A stretch of DNA of 64,000 bases from the NCBI RefSeq assembly GCF_900100295.1, contig NZ_FNEV01000001.1:434001-498000 (forward strand), written 5' to 3'. This document shows, piece by piece, positions 18,406-26,807 of the stretch (the stretch's first letter is position 1; every line of letters begins with the position of its first letter). Under the pieces are notes generated by a model. That model saw only the letters and a list, made by a program, of their open reading frames with translations, was not told the DNA's origin and did not search any database. Position numbers and translations under genes: made by a program. The DNA comes from Salimicrobium halophilum (lineage in GTDB: Bacteria > Bacillota > Bacilli > Bacillales > Halobacillaceae).

Positions 18406-18675
18406 CTAACCTACTAACATATTCAGATTTTCAAAGACGGAAGCTGTGAACTCGACCATATTCGTCAGCATCCATGGCCCGAAAAACACGAGACCTATGA
18501 GCACGGCTACAATTTTCGGAACGAAAGCAAGCGTCTGTTCCTGAATTTGTGTAGTAGCCTGGAAAATACTCACGATCAACCCTACAGCTAGAGCAAGAAT
18601 CAAAAGCGGTCCCGTCACGAGAAGGACGGTATATATTCCATCTTTTGCGAATTGGATGACCATTTCACTGTTCAT
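18406..18675 (-). CDS. fliQ: Flagellar export protein FliQ
   Basis: This 89-residue protein has two membrane hairpin helices (residues about 17-40 and 54-76). It carries the family pattern AVGLIVSIFQATTQIQEQTL in the loop region and PKIVAV after it. FliQ winds around FliP/FliR in the export gate. It sits between fliP and fliR. Confidence 0.95.
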   Translation of the reverse strand: MNSEMVIQFAKDGIYTVLLVTGPLLILALAVGLIVSIFQATTQIQEQTLAFVPKIVAVLIGLVFFGPWMLTNMVEFTASVFENLNMLVG

Positions 18676-18687
18676 TATCTTCTCCTC

Positions 18688-19353
18688 CTAGAACCCTTCG
18701 AGCAACGAGTGTGTGATGAGATACCAGCCGTCAACAAGGACGAACAATAATATTTTAAATGGAAGGGAGATCATAACGGGCGGTAGCATCATCATCCCCA
18801 TCGACATCAGAACACTGGCAACCGCCATGTCTATGACCAGAAACGGAACGAAGATCATGAAACCCATTTGAAACGCGGTTTTCAATTCACTGATAGCATA
18901 AGCCGGCACCAATGTGGTCATAGGTATTTCCTGAACCGTCTCAGGTGTCTCTGCTCCTGAATAATTCAGGAACAATTCCAGGTCTTTCTGTCTCGTATGG
19001 GTAGACATGAACTCCTTCATCGGAATGCTGGCCTGCTCGTATGCTTCATCCAATGTAATCTCTTCTTCGAACAAGGGGGTAAGAGCCTGCTCGTTAACCT
19101 CGTTGAAGGTAGGAGCCATAATAAAGAACGTCAGAAACAAGGCTAGTCCGATTAATACCTGATTCGGTGGCATAGTCTGCGTAGCAAGGGAAGTCCGGAC
19201 GAAAGACAAGACAATGATGATTCTTGCAAAACTTGTCATCAGAATGAGAATCCCCGGAGCGAGGGACAATACAGTAAGGAGTAAAAGCAGTTGAACCGAA
19301 GTGGAGATATCTTCAGGGTTGGTTCCTGAAAACAGATCGACGAATTCATTCAT
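18688..19353 (-). CDS. fliP: Flagellar export protein FliP
   Basis: FliP forms the pentameric core of the export gate. The family signature MTSFARIIIVLSFVRTSLATQ (residues about 38-58) is complete, followed by MPPNQVLIGLALFLT and near the C-terminus FVPFLVIDMAVASVLMSMGMM. Length is 221 residues with four membrane helices. Unlike many FliP proteins it has no obvious cleaved signal peptide, only a short polar N-terminus. The start overlaps the fliO stop by 8 bases. Confidence 0.96.
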   Translation of the reverse strand: MNEFVDLFSGTNPEDISTSVQLLLLLTVLSLAPGILILMTSFARIIIVLSFVRTSLATQTMPPNQVLIGLALFLTFFIMAPTFNEVNEQALTPLFEEEITLDEAYEQASIPMKEFMSTHTRQKDLELFLNYSGAETPETVQEIPMTTLVPAYAISELKTAFQMGFMIFVPFLVIDMAVASVLMSMGMMMLPPVMISLPFKILLFVLVDGWYLITHSLLEGF

Positions 19354-19951
19354 CTGATTGATCCCCTTTTCGCCTGCTCTTTTCCTTCGTATGTTTCATG
19401 TCACTCAAATGTTTGGAAAACAACTGCTGGAACTGTACCGTAGATTCTCCTTCTTTTTCCTGTTTTTTGGTCAAGGAGAAATTCGTAAGATTCCCTTCGT
19501 TGTCTTCTTGTACCAATTGATTCTTTGTTTGTTCGTCAGTGACTTCTGTCAACATCTCTACAGTGTCTCCAACACCAAGGAGGTACACCTTATCCCCGAC
19601 TTTCACTGCCTGCACAGATCGATTCTGTCCCAAAGGAATGCCTCCCAGATTCTCCATCTTCCTTGTCCTCGAAAAAAGTTTGTTTTTCCTTTGAACGAAT
19701 TTCAATATTCCGTAGATCAACAGAAGCACGAAAGCTAATGCAAGCACCAGTTTCGTAGCACTCCACCACAAAGGTTCAGAACTATCCCCAGAGGCTTCCG
19801 TATCTTCCTGATCCGTACTTGCTCCACACCCCTCAAGGTCCGGATTTTCAGCACATTCACTAACACTCGGCCCCCCTGTTGCATGAACAGATGTGGGGCT
19901 GAGGAAAGTAAGGGCCGTCATTAAACATAAAATCATTTTCAGGTACTTCAT
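19346..19951 (-). CDS. fliO: Flagellar biosynthesis protein FliO (FliZ)
   Basis: FliO assists FliP assembly into the export gate. The 201-residue protein has a signal peptide (cleavage after roughly residue 25, near SVHATGG), a short extracellular acidic segment with two Cys residues, one membrane helix (about residues 65-87) and a cytoplasmic domain with LGGIPLGQNRSVQAVKVGDKVYLLGVGD. B. subtilis calls this gene fliZ/fliO. ATG 19951 is used because GAGG lies 6 bases upstream; the in-frame ATG at 19957 is too close to it. Confidence 0.9.
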   Translation of the reverse strand: MKYLKMILCLMTALTFLSPTSVHATGGPSVSECAENPDLEGCGASTDQEDTEASGDSSEPLWWSATKLVLALAFVLLLIYGILKFVQRKNKLFSRTRKMENLGGIPLGQNRSVQAVKVGDKVYLLGVGDTVEMLTEVTDEQTKNQLVQEDNEGNLTNFSLTKKQEKEGESTVQFQQLFSKHLSDMKHTKEKSRRKGDQSDE

Positions 19952-19961
19952 ATACATCCTC

Positions 19962-20324
19962 TTAGCTTAATGCTTTTTGAATCGCTTCGATTACACGATC
20001 AGCCTGGAACGGCTTAACAATAAAGTCTTTGGCTCCTGCCTGGATTGCATCAACGACCATGGCCTGTTGTCCCATCGCTGAACACATGATGACGTTGGCA
20101 TCTGCATCCTTTTCTTTGATTTCTTTCAGAGCCTGGATCCCGTCCTTTTCAGGCATCGTTATGTCCAGAGTAACAAGATCAGGTTTATGTTCTGAATACA
20201 TATCCACTGCCTGCTGTCCATTCTCAGCTTCTCCTACCACTTCATATCCATTCTTGGTCAAGATATCTTTCACCATCATTCTCATAAATGCTGCATCGTC
20301 TACTATCAGTACGCGTTCTGCCAT
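19962..20324 (-). CDS. cheY: Chemotaxis response regulator CheY
   Basis: This 120-residue stand-alone receiver domain has the acidic pocket VDDAAF (residues 8-13), phospho-Asp near residue 54 in LDITMPEKDG, the conserved Ser/Thr region MCSAMGQQ and the Lys of IVKPFQ. In this lineage CheY-P binds the FliM/FliY switch and promotes counterclockwise rotation. It sits between fliY and fliO, as in B. subtilis. Confidence 0.97.
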   Translation of the reverse strand: MAERVLIVDDAAFMRMMVKDILTKNGYEVVGEAENGQQAVDMYSEHKPDLVTLDITMPEKDGIQALKEIKEKDADANVIMCSAMGQQAMVVDAIQAGAKDFIVKPFQADRVIEAIQKALS

Positions 20325-20345
20325 TTTCCTGACACTCCTTTTTCC

Positions 20346-21566
20346 TTATCGTAATTTCTTCAGACGATCCTGTTGACTTAAAATATCTGTCACCCGGACG
20401 CCGAAGTTTTCATCGATAACAACAACTTCTCCTGTTGCCATCAGCTTTTCATTCACATAAATGTCCACCGGCTCCCCGGCCAATTTATCCAGCTCAACGA
20501 TAGAACCGGAACTGAGATCGAGAATATCCCGGATGGTCCGCTTTGTTCTGCCAAGTTCCACAGTCACATTAAGCGGAATATCCATCAACATATCCAGATT
20601 GTTGCGCTCTGTTTCCGACATGTTCACCGGTTGGAAACTTTCGAATTCGGCGGCTTCCACGGTACTGTTTTCATTTGCTCCCTGACCAATCATCTGAGGT
20701 CCTCTGTTCGTTTCTTCTGTTTGAGCCTGTGGAGCTGGTTCTCGCCTCTTTTCAGGCTGTTGATGCTCCTTCTTTTCAGGCTGCTTAGTCTCTCTTTTTT
20801 CCGGTTCCGGTTTCTTCTGTGCTTGTTCTGCAGGAGCTTCATATGCCGGCTCACTACTTCCTTCCGGATTCATCAGCTGTTCGACTAATTCTTTGGAGAA
20901 ACGAACCGGAAGCAATTGCATAATTTCAGAATCGATAAGTTCTCCCACTTTCAAACGAAAAGAAATTTGAGCGAGCTTATCATCTTCCGGGATGTGTTCC
21001 ACCCCCTCCTCCTGCTGGATATCCAGCATCGTGATTTCAGGTGGAGAAATGTCTACCTTTTTATTAAATATGGAAGACATGCTGGTGGCAGCGGACCCCA
21101 TCATCTGGTTCATCGCTTCCTGCACAGCACTCAAGTGAATGTCATTCAGCTCCTCTTCAGGGTTGGCGCCGTCTCCCCCGAGCATCAGATCAGCAATAAT
21201 AGCCGCATCTTTCGTCTGAAGCACGAGAAGATTCTCCCCGGAAAGACCTTCCGTATATACTACCTGGATCGCGACATATGGATGCGGGAATTCCTGATCC
21301 AATCCACTTCTATTAATAGTCGAAATCTCAGGAGTTGTAATCTCCACTTTCTGATTAAGAAGAGAAGAGAGCGCTGTGGCAGAATTCCCGAATGAAATAT
21401 TACCTATTTCCCCCAACGCATCTTTTTCTATATCTGAAAATGATTCTGAATCATCTCCACTCTCTCCCTCTTCTTTTTCATCCATGAACTCATCATCATC
21501 AAGATCATCGTCACTGGCATTCAGAAGAGCATCGATTTCATCTTGCGACAGCATATCATCATTCAT
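20346..21566 (-). CDS. fliY: Flagellar switch protein and CheY-P phosphatase FliY
   Basis: FliY is a C-ring component that also dephosphorylates CheY-P. The N-terminus has the CheY-binding type peptide LSQDEIDALL. Two phosphatase sites of the CheC pattern follow: DALGEIGN-x22-P near residue 48 and SAVQEAMN near residue 145. A Pro/Glu/Lys-rich linker (about residues 235-290) leads to a C-terminal FliN domain (IPLNVTVELGRTKRTIRDIL). ATG 21566 has GGAGG 9 bases upstream and overlaps the fliM stop by 8 bases. Confidence 0.95.
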   Translation of the reverse strand: MNDDMLSQDEIDALLNASDDDLDDDEFMDEKEEGESGDDSESFSDIEKDALGEIGNISFGNSATALSSLLNQKVEITTPEISTINRSGLDQEFPHPYVAIQVVYTEGLSGENLLVLQTKDAAIIADLMLGGDGANPEEELNDIHLSAVQEAMNQMMGSAATSMSSIFNKKVDISPPEITMLDIQQEEGVEHIPEDDKLAQISFRLKVGELIDSEIMQLLPVRFSKELVEQLMNPEGSSEPAYEAPAEQAQKKPEPEKRETKQPEKKEHQQPEKRREPAPQAQTEETNRGPQMIGQGANENSTVEAAEFESFQPVNMSETERNNLDMLMDIPLNVTVELGRTKRTIRDILDLSSGSIVELDKLAGEPVDIYVNEKLMATGEVVVIDENFGVRVTDILSQQDRLKKLR

Positions 21567-22560
21567 AATCTTCATCCTCCCCCCGGACCGTTTCCAATAC
21601 TTGCACAGCCACCTTATTCTTCACTTTTCCAGGCTGTATTAAAAATTTGTCTTCATTATCTACTCTCAATGTCATCGGATCTTCCACCAGTTGATCGAGG
21701 TGAATAACGTCCTCTTTTGAAAGATGAAGAAATTCTTCGATGGACATATCGGATTCTCCCAATATTGCCCGCACATCCACTTTCGTTTTTTCCACTGTCT
21801 TCGTCAATGCTTCATATTCCTCGTCGTTCCTTTCTTTCGTCTGCTGTTGCTGCATCCAATAGTGGATAGAAAGGTTAGGAATGATCGGCTCTAATACGAC
21901 ATGTGGAATACATATATTCAACATTCCACTGGTCTCCCCGATGGTTGTATTCAATGAAACTACGATAACTGTTTCATTCGGAGAAACCATTTGCAGAAAT
22001 TGAGGGTTCACTTCGAACTCTTCGAGCATAGGGTCTATCTCTACGACAGATCCCCAGGCTTCCTGATAATTTTCCAGCGCTTTTTCAAATAGCCGGGACA
22101 TAAGCGTGGTTTCAATCTCTGTCAGGTTCTCTACCTTATTCACACTTTCCCCGTGTCCCCCGAGCACTCGATCAAGCATCGCATAGGCAATATTAGGATT
22201 AGCTTCAAGAAGAATTCTCGACTCGAGGGGTTGCACACTGAAAATATTCAGAATCGTCATGGAAGGAATGGAACGGATGAACTCCTCATATGGCAGCTGG
22301 TCGACAGAAGCTACGTTAATATTTACATAGGTCCTGAGCTGAGCAGAGAAATAGGTTGTCAGTAACCTGGCGAAATTCTCATGGATTCTCGACAAAGAAC
22401 GGATTTGATCTTTGGAAAAGCGTAAGGCTCTTTTGAAATCATAAACTCTTACCTTCTTCTCTTCTTTCTCCGCTTTCAGTTCTTCCGCATCCATTTCCCC
22501 TGTAGAGATTGCAGATAATAAAGAATCTATTTCGCTTTGTGATAAGACATCTTCCGCCAA
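21559..22560 (-). CDS. fliM: Flagellar motor switch protein FliM
   Basis: FliM is the middle layer of the C ring and binds CheY-P. The N-terminal CheY-binding peptide is LSQSEIDSLLSAI (residues 5-17). The middle CheC-like domain lacks the phosphatase residues, and the C-terminal domain resembles FliN (VDVRAILGESDMSIEEFLHL). The length is 333 residues. It is downstream of fliL and overlaps fliY. Confidence 0.97.
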   Translation of the reverse strand: MAEDVLSQSEIDSLLSAISTGEMDAEELKAEKEEKKVRVYDFKRALRFSKDQIRSLSRIHENFARLLTTYFSAQLRTYVNINVASVDQLPYEEFIRSIPSMTILNIFSVQPLESRILLEANPNIAYAMLDRVLGGHGESVNKVENLTEIETTLMSRLFEKALENYQEAWGSVVEIDPMLEEFEVNPQFLQMVSPNETVIVVSLNTTIGETSGMLNICIPHVVLEPIIPNLSIHYWMQQQQTKERNDEEYEALTKTVEKTKVDVRAILGESDMSIEEFLHLSKEDVIHLDQLVEDPMTLRVDNEDKFLIQPGKVKNKVAVQVLETVRGEDEDYE

Positions 22561-22593
22561 TGTTCCACCTCCCTCATCCTGTTAGATCTCCTG

Positions 22594-23010
22594 TTATTGT
22601 AAAACTTTGCTAATCGTATAAACATCTGTGATGGTACCCTCTTCCATAAATTCATTGAGTCTTAGTTTTATCGTCTCTTCGAGGGTAGTCAAATCGGATT
22701 TGAACGCTTTTTCGTCCATTTGAGCCAATTGTTTGATGATGACATTTTTCATCTGAAAATCTCTCTTTTCAAGCTCCTCGAGACCATCCGTACTGTCCGT
22801 AATGATACGGAAGCTGATACGTACAAACCCGCCACTCTCGAGATCCGTAGTCATTTCTTCCGTTTCCAGAGAAGCTTCTCTTATTTCATCGATGCTTCGC
22901 TCCCCGTCCGCCTCGGAACTGTTTAAATTAAGTACGATTATAATAGCCGCTACTCCTAGAACAGTGAGAGTAATTAGAACAATGAGCATTGTTTTCATCA
23001 ATTTAGACAT
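22594..23010 (-). CDS. fliL: Flagellar basal body-associated protein FliL
   Basis: FliL is a single-pass membrane protein that surrounds stator units. The 138-residue product has one N-terminal membrane helix (residues about 5-28), an acidic extracellular linker and a FliL domain ending TITDVYTISKVLQ. ATG 23010 is preferred with AGGTGAGG just upstream; a GTG at 23019 is the alternative. It overlaps the flbD stop by 8 bases. Confidence 0.92.
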   Translation of the reverse strand: MSKLMKTMLIVLITLTVLGVAAIIIVLNLNSSEADGERSIDEIREASLETEEMTTDLESGGFVRISFRIITDSTDGLEELEKRDFQMKNVIIKQLAQMDEKAFKSDLTTLEETIKLRLNEFMEEGTITDVYTISKVLQ

Positions 23011-23245
23011 CGTCCTCACCTGCCTTGTTAACCACCTGTAATAAACCTATTTCTCTGTAAAACTTCTTCATCTTCTGGACGACCTCTTTTTTACTTTCTT
23101 TGACTACGAAGGTTTTCCCTCTTGTAGTGGTAATCGTCGTATCAGGAGTAGATTGGACCTGTTCTATATAAATAGCATTGAACGTAAATGTCTCTCCATT
23201 GAATTTCGTAAGTTCGACCATGTTATGTATAGGGGGACCAAGCAT
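23003..23245 (-). CDS. swrD: FlbD/SwrD family flagellar protein
   Basis: This short cytoplasmic protein matches the FlbD/SwrD family: VELTKFNGETFTFNAIYIE, then TPDTTITTTRGKTFVVKES. In B. subtilis SwrD, encoded at the same place, raises flagellar torque. The ATG at 23245 has AAGGGGG 7 bases upstream. The ATG at 23221 (MVELTKFNG) gives the usual family N-terminus and length (72 residues) but has no ribosome site. A GC-rich hairpin overlaps the 23245 start, so the true start is uncertain. Confidence 0.88.
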   Translation of the reverse strand: MLGPPIHNMVELTKFNGETFTFNAIYIEQVQSTPDTTITTTRGKTFVVKESKKEVVQKMKKFYREIGLLQVVNKAGEDDV

Positions 23246-23251
23246 CCCCCT
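23231..23251 (-). promoter_or_regulatory. Hairpin covering the flbD/swrD start region
   Basis: A perfect 7-base inverted repeat (AGGGGGA/TCCCCCT, 7-base loop) spans the ribosome site and ATG at 23245 on the minus strand. It has no T-tract. It could hide the start or mark mRNA processing between flgE and flbD. Confidence 0.5.
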
Positions 23252-23263
23252 TCCCCCTTATCC

Positions 23264-24193
23264 TTAACGCTTCAGATTGACAAGTTCATTGAGAATTTCA
23301 TCGGATGTAGTGATGATTCTCGTGTTTGCCTGGAAGCCACGCTGTGCTGTAATCATTTCCGTGAATTCCTCAGAGAGGTCTACGTTCGACATTTCAAGTG
23401 CCCCTGAAATCATTGAGCCTGTCCCATTCTGACCTGGAATATTGAAATTCGCCGCTTCATATCCGTCCCCATCTTCAGGTCCGTTGATCCATCCAGCATT
23501 ATCAGTATTTTGAAACTCATTTCCCCCAATTTTTCTAAGACCTTCCGGGTTAGAGAAATTGGCAAGTGCAACCCTTCCTGCAACTTGAGTAGTACCGTCT
23601 TCATCAATATAGTTAACCTCACCATTCGGCTGAATATTAAAGCTCTGGGCTCCATTCGGAATAGTTATTGTCCCTATTCCTCCCAACTCATCAGTTTCAG
23701 GTTGTACATCAAGCCCTGGTGTAGACTGACCAACGAGATACTTTCCATTTCCATTTACTATTGCTCCATCACTGTCTAAATAAAAGTTTCCCGCCCTAGT
23801 AAAAGACATTACAGCATCTTCAGGTAACCCTTCTCCACCAGGAGCCAAATCACCAGCCGGGGATTCAGCTAGCGCAAACATCCCATCACCTTCTATAGCA
23901 AGGTCAAGAGATCTGTTTGTTGTTTGTCGATTCCCCTGAGTATGGACATTATCTATTGAATTTAACTCAGATCCCAATCCTACTTGCTTAGCGTTTACAC
24001 CACCTAAATTTCTATCATCTTCTCCTTGAGGGCCTTGCGCAGCTGAAACAGTCTGGCTCATCATGTCCTGAAATGTCGCTCTTCCCTTTTTAAACCCGAA
24101 TGTATTTACATTGGCAATATTATTACCGATAGTATCAAGTTTTGTTTGAAAACCTTTCATTCCGGAAATACCTGCATACATTGATCGTAACAT
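23264..24193 (-). CDS. flgE: Flagellar hook protein FlgE
   Basis: The 309-residue protein starts with the rod/hook N-terminal motif MLRSMYAGISGMKGFQTKLDTIGNNIANVNTFGFKK-type residues and ends with the family C-terminus (VDLSEEFTEMITAQRGFQANTRIITTSDEI). The middle (about residues 60-260) is variable and forms the surface domains, with many Asn, Gly and Asp. B. subtilis FlgE, formerly called FlgG, has this position and is somewhat shorter (about 264 residues). It acts as the hook subunit, with FlgD as the cap. Confidence 0.93.
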   Translation of the reverse strand: MLRSMYAGISGMKGFQTKLDTIGNNIANVNTFGFKKGRATFQDMMSQTVSAAQGPQGEDDRNLGGVNAKQVGLGSELNSIDNVHTQGNRQTTNRSLDLAIEGDGMFALAESPAGDLAPGGEGLPEDAVMSFTRAGNFYLDSDGAIVNGNGKYLVGQSTPGLDVQPETDELGGIGTITIPNGAQSFNIQPNGEVNYIDEDGTTQVAGRVALANFSNPEGLRKIGGNEFQNTDNAGWINGPEDGDGYEAANFNIPGQNGTGSMISGALEMSNVDLSEEFTEMITAQRGFQANTRIITTSDEILNELVNLKR

Positions 24194-24216
24194 TTATATT
24201 CATCCTCTCTATTTGC

Positions 24217-24240
24217 GGCCGTTTCTGTCTATCCACGGCC
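24217..24240. repeat. Short inverted repeat between the TIGR02530-type gene and flgE
   Basis: GGCCGT and ACGGCC arms with a 12-base loop occupy the 74-base gap ahead of flgE. No T-tract follows, so termination is unlikely. It may be an mRNA processing or stability element. Confidence 0.3.
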
Positions 24241-24267
24241 TAAGGCTTCCTAAATAGGTCCAGCCAT

Positions 24268-24633
24268 TTACATAATTATAGTTCCATCGATATTCGTAAA
24301 CACTCTTGCTTCCGTAGCTTGCTTATCCATAGCAGTAACAACAGTATGGTTCTTCGTATTGACAATGAGCGCCGCATCATTCGTCAGCACAAGAGAATCC
24401 CTAACTCCCTTGTTTTTAGCTTCTGTCAGTTTTTCACTAATCTTTTTCCATTGCTCGTCCGGTATTTCAATATTACGTTCTTTTAATCTTTCAGCAGCGT
24501 GCTTGCTCACCTTAAGTTGTTGATTATTTAAAACCTCTTTGAATGATGTTTGCTTTTCTTTATTACTGGCAGTTTTATCAGCATGCTTTAAGGGAATCGG
24601 TTGGTAAGTCTGATGAATTTTAGGTTGCATCAT
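24268..24633 (-). CDS. Flagellar operon protein, TIGR02530 family
   Basis: The 121-residue cytoplasmic protein has a charged N-terminus and a conserved C-terminal core: SKHAAERLKERNIEIPDEQW, then DSLVLTNDAALIVNTKNHTVVTAMD. This pattern belongs to a family of small proteins found between flgD and flgE in many Firmicutes (TIGR02530), whose exact role is unknown. It starts with ATGATG overlapping the flgD stop, so it is translationally coupled to the hook cap protein. Confidence 0.82.
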   Translation of the reverse strand: MMQPKIHQTYQPIPLKHADKTASNKEKQTSFKEVLNNQQLKVSKHAAERLKERNIEIPDEQWKKISEKLTEAKNKGVRDSLVLTNDAALIVNTKNHTVVTAMDKQATEARVFTNIDGTIIM

Positions 24634-25082
24634 TCATCCCCGCTCTCCGGGTTTCTTACCTCCTGTATCAATGAAACGGGAACGGAAGTTCCATCACTTA
24701 ATTTTAGAGAAACATTTCCATCTTTTTGACTGACGGCCTCTACCACTCCTGTTTGAATGGTGTCGCCCTCTCCTCCAGTGTCACTTTCAGAAAGATAAGA
24801 GATTTCTTTAGCAATCATATGACTATATTCAACTACCTGAGCCTGACGTCCTTCGAAAAATTCCTGGAAAGAGCTGCTCATATTAGTCATTTGCTCCAAC
24901 TGAGTGAATTGAGCCATCTGAGCTACAAAGTCTTTGTCTTTCATCGGATCAAGAGGGCTCTGATTTTGCATTTGAGTCATCAGTATCTTCAAAAAATCAT
25001 CTTTTCCTAGGGAACTACTTCCTGTGGAACGTTCCTGTTTCATATGATTCTCAAGATAATACGTCGAATCAATACTATTCAT
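24630..25082 (-). CDS. flgD: Flagellar hook capping protein FlgD
   Basis: FlgD caps the growing hook. The 150-residue protein shows the N-terminal family motif LGKDDFLKILMTQMQNQSPLDPMKDKDFVAQMAQFTQLEQM-type residues (about 24-64). It lacks the long C-terminal Ig-like domain of enteric FlgD, which is usual in Bacillaceae. It lies between fliK and the TIGR02530-type gene and is 10 bases downstream of fliK. Confidence 0.95.
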   Translation of the reverse strand: MNSIDSTYYLENHMKQERSTGSSSLGKDDFLKILMTQMQNQSPLDPMKDKDFVAQMAQFTQLEQMTNMSSSFQEFFEGRQAQVVEYSHMIAKEISYLSESDTGGEGDTIQTGVVEAVSQKDGNVSLKLSDGTSVPVSLIQEVRNPESGDE

Positions 25083-25091
25083 TTATTTCAC

Positions 25092-26774
25092 CTACACTTT
25101 CTCATTCAGAATATCGGAGAAAGACACGGCCGACTCTTCACCTTCATCTTCTTCGAAATCTTCATCAAATTCCTGCCCGGAAGATTGTTCTTCCCCTTCA
25201 TGGAAGTTTTCAGCTTCATCTTCATTCAAAAATTGCTGATTCAATGTTTGTTCTGTTTTCTCTACAACTACTTGCTGAGGAGAAAACATATGGCGCAGTT
25301 GCTGCATGTTACCTTCAAGCATTTCTTTAGCTGCCTGAGACGTAACCATGATTTTTACAGCCATTTCTCCATTGACCTGAGCAAATTTAATAGTCATATC
25401 ACCAAGAGAGGAAGGTTTCAACTTGATTTGCATTTCCTGATTCCCTAACTTATCCGTGAACATCTTACTCGATTGGATCATGTCTTGAAGTTTTTGAAAA
25501 ACTTGTCTTTGAGCAGGGGCTTGAGACTGCTGGTCCACCTTTATTACAAATTGCTCCACTTTTGTCATCGGTGTTTGATGACTTATTGTAGAGAGCTTAT
25601 CGTTTCCGGTATTTAAAGAAGATTCTTCCATTTTAATCTTTGTTGAATGAGATAACCACTTCCCTATATCTTTGACTGTTATTTGCTGCTGATTATAAAC
25701 AGTAGGAAGTTGTTGTTTGCGTTGGACATTGCGGATCAATTGTTCAAATAAAGCTTTATCTTCCGGCTTTCCAGATGATTGATTAAGAAGTGCCTGAGTA
25801 TCAACTCCTTTGGATTCATTCACAAATTTCACCAACAATTCCCTTAACTCTTTCAATTGAGCATTCGTCACTTCTTTTAGAGAGGTTTTTCCTCCCTCCT
25901 GTAGTGATAAAATCCCTCGAAAGCTCTGAAAGATCTCAGTTAGTTGCTCATTGCTTGAAGCAGTCTCACCAGCAACTTTTTGGATATTCTGTTGAAACCC
26001 ATGGATCCCTGTTAAAAAGTTATCTTCAAGACTTTGAGTGAATGTCTGAATATCATCGAGCACTTGAATTAAAGCGGACTTTTCACTTTCCTTCTTGCCT
26101 TCATTCAAAGTATTCAATGAATGCCTCAATTTTTCCACTAGTGCATTCCATTTCTTTGTATCTTTCTCCATCATATTCACAGTTTGCGAAGGGCTGTTGG
26201 AAAGAATCATTTCACCCAGACGAAAATCCTCTGCTGATAAGTTTTTAAGGAAGTTCAACATGCCATTTTCTCCATTAGGAGAAGACCACCCTTCACTTAT
26301 CAACTCGATGACATTCAACATTGCTTCTCTTTCTTTTCCTTCAAGGTTCAATAAACTTTCCGGGAGATCACCCTGGTTTCCAGCTATTATAGCTTCTTTG
26401 ACTTGAGACACTTCAGATTCAGATAAGCTTTGAAAAATCTCCATTACCTGATTATTCCCATTCATACTTTGAAATATGGATTTCCCTTGACTCAGCAATT
26501 GCTCCATTGAGCTACTACTTTTTTGCATATGCCCCTTTAATTCTTCTAAAAGCTTCATCAACTCTTCTTTTTGAGCTTTTGTAAACATTCCTTTTTCACC
26601 GGATAATGAAGCCATCAATGCTTCCTTGCTACCTTCAGACTGTTGAGTCTCTTCCATAACAAGACTTATTGCTTCTCCAAAAGCTTTTTTATTCATATTT
26701 TCGTTGATGTTGCCTTTAGTCGAGTTGGTTTTTTTTATATTCACCTGACTTGTTAACAATTCCATCATCTGCAT
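25092..26774 (-). CDS. fliK: Flagellar hook-length control protein FliK
   Basis: FliK is an exported ruler that triggers the FlhB substrate switch. The 560-residue protein is rich in Gln, Ser and Glu with many amphipathic helices, variable in its first 400 residues. The C-terminal Flg_hook domain (residues about 430-520) contains QEMQIKLKPSSLGDMTIKF and LEGNMQQLRHMFS. An acidic tail follows. GGGGGGTGA precedes ATG 26774. It lies between ylxF and flgD as in B. subtilis. A second FliK-like gene occurs at 43637-45655. Confidence 0.9.
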   Translation of the reverse strand: MQMMELLTSQVNIKKTNSTKGNINENMNKKAFGEAISLVMEETQQSEGSKEALMASLSGEKGMFTKAQKEELMKLLEELKGHMQKSSSSMEQLLSQGKSIFQSMNGNNQVMEIFQSLSESEVSQVKEAIIAGNQGDLPESLLNLEGKEREAMLNVIELISEGWSSPNGENGMLNFLKNLSAEDFRLGEMILSNSPSQTVNMMEKDTKKWNALVEKLRHSLNTLNEGKKESEKSALIQVLDDIQTFTQSLEDNFLTGIHGFQQNIQKVAGETASSNEQLTEIFQSFRGILSLQEGGKTSLKEVTNAQLKELRELLVKFVNESKGVDTQALLNQSSGKPEDKALFEQLIRNVQRKQQLPTVYNQQQITVKDIGKWLSHSTKIKMEESSLNTGNDKLSTISHQTPMTKVEQFVIKVDQQSQAPAQRQVFQKLQDMIQSSKMFTDKLGNQEMQIKLKPSSLGDMTIKFAQVNGEMAVKIMVTSQAAKEMLEGNMQQLRHMFSPQQVVVEKTEQTLNQQFLNEDEAENFHEGEEQSSGQEFDEDFEEDEGEESAVSFSDILNEKV

Positions 26775-26807
26775 TCATTTCACCCCCCTTCAAAAGCAAT
26801 CATCTAC

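Noticed and set aside
23450-24010. Possible horizontal segment in the middle of flgE, based on AT-richer bases
   Set aside because: Hook proteins are naturally variable in this part; frame is intact and ends are conserved, so no transfer needs to be assumed.
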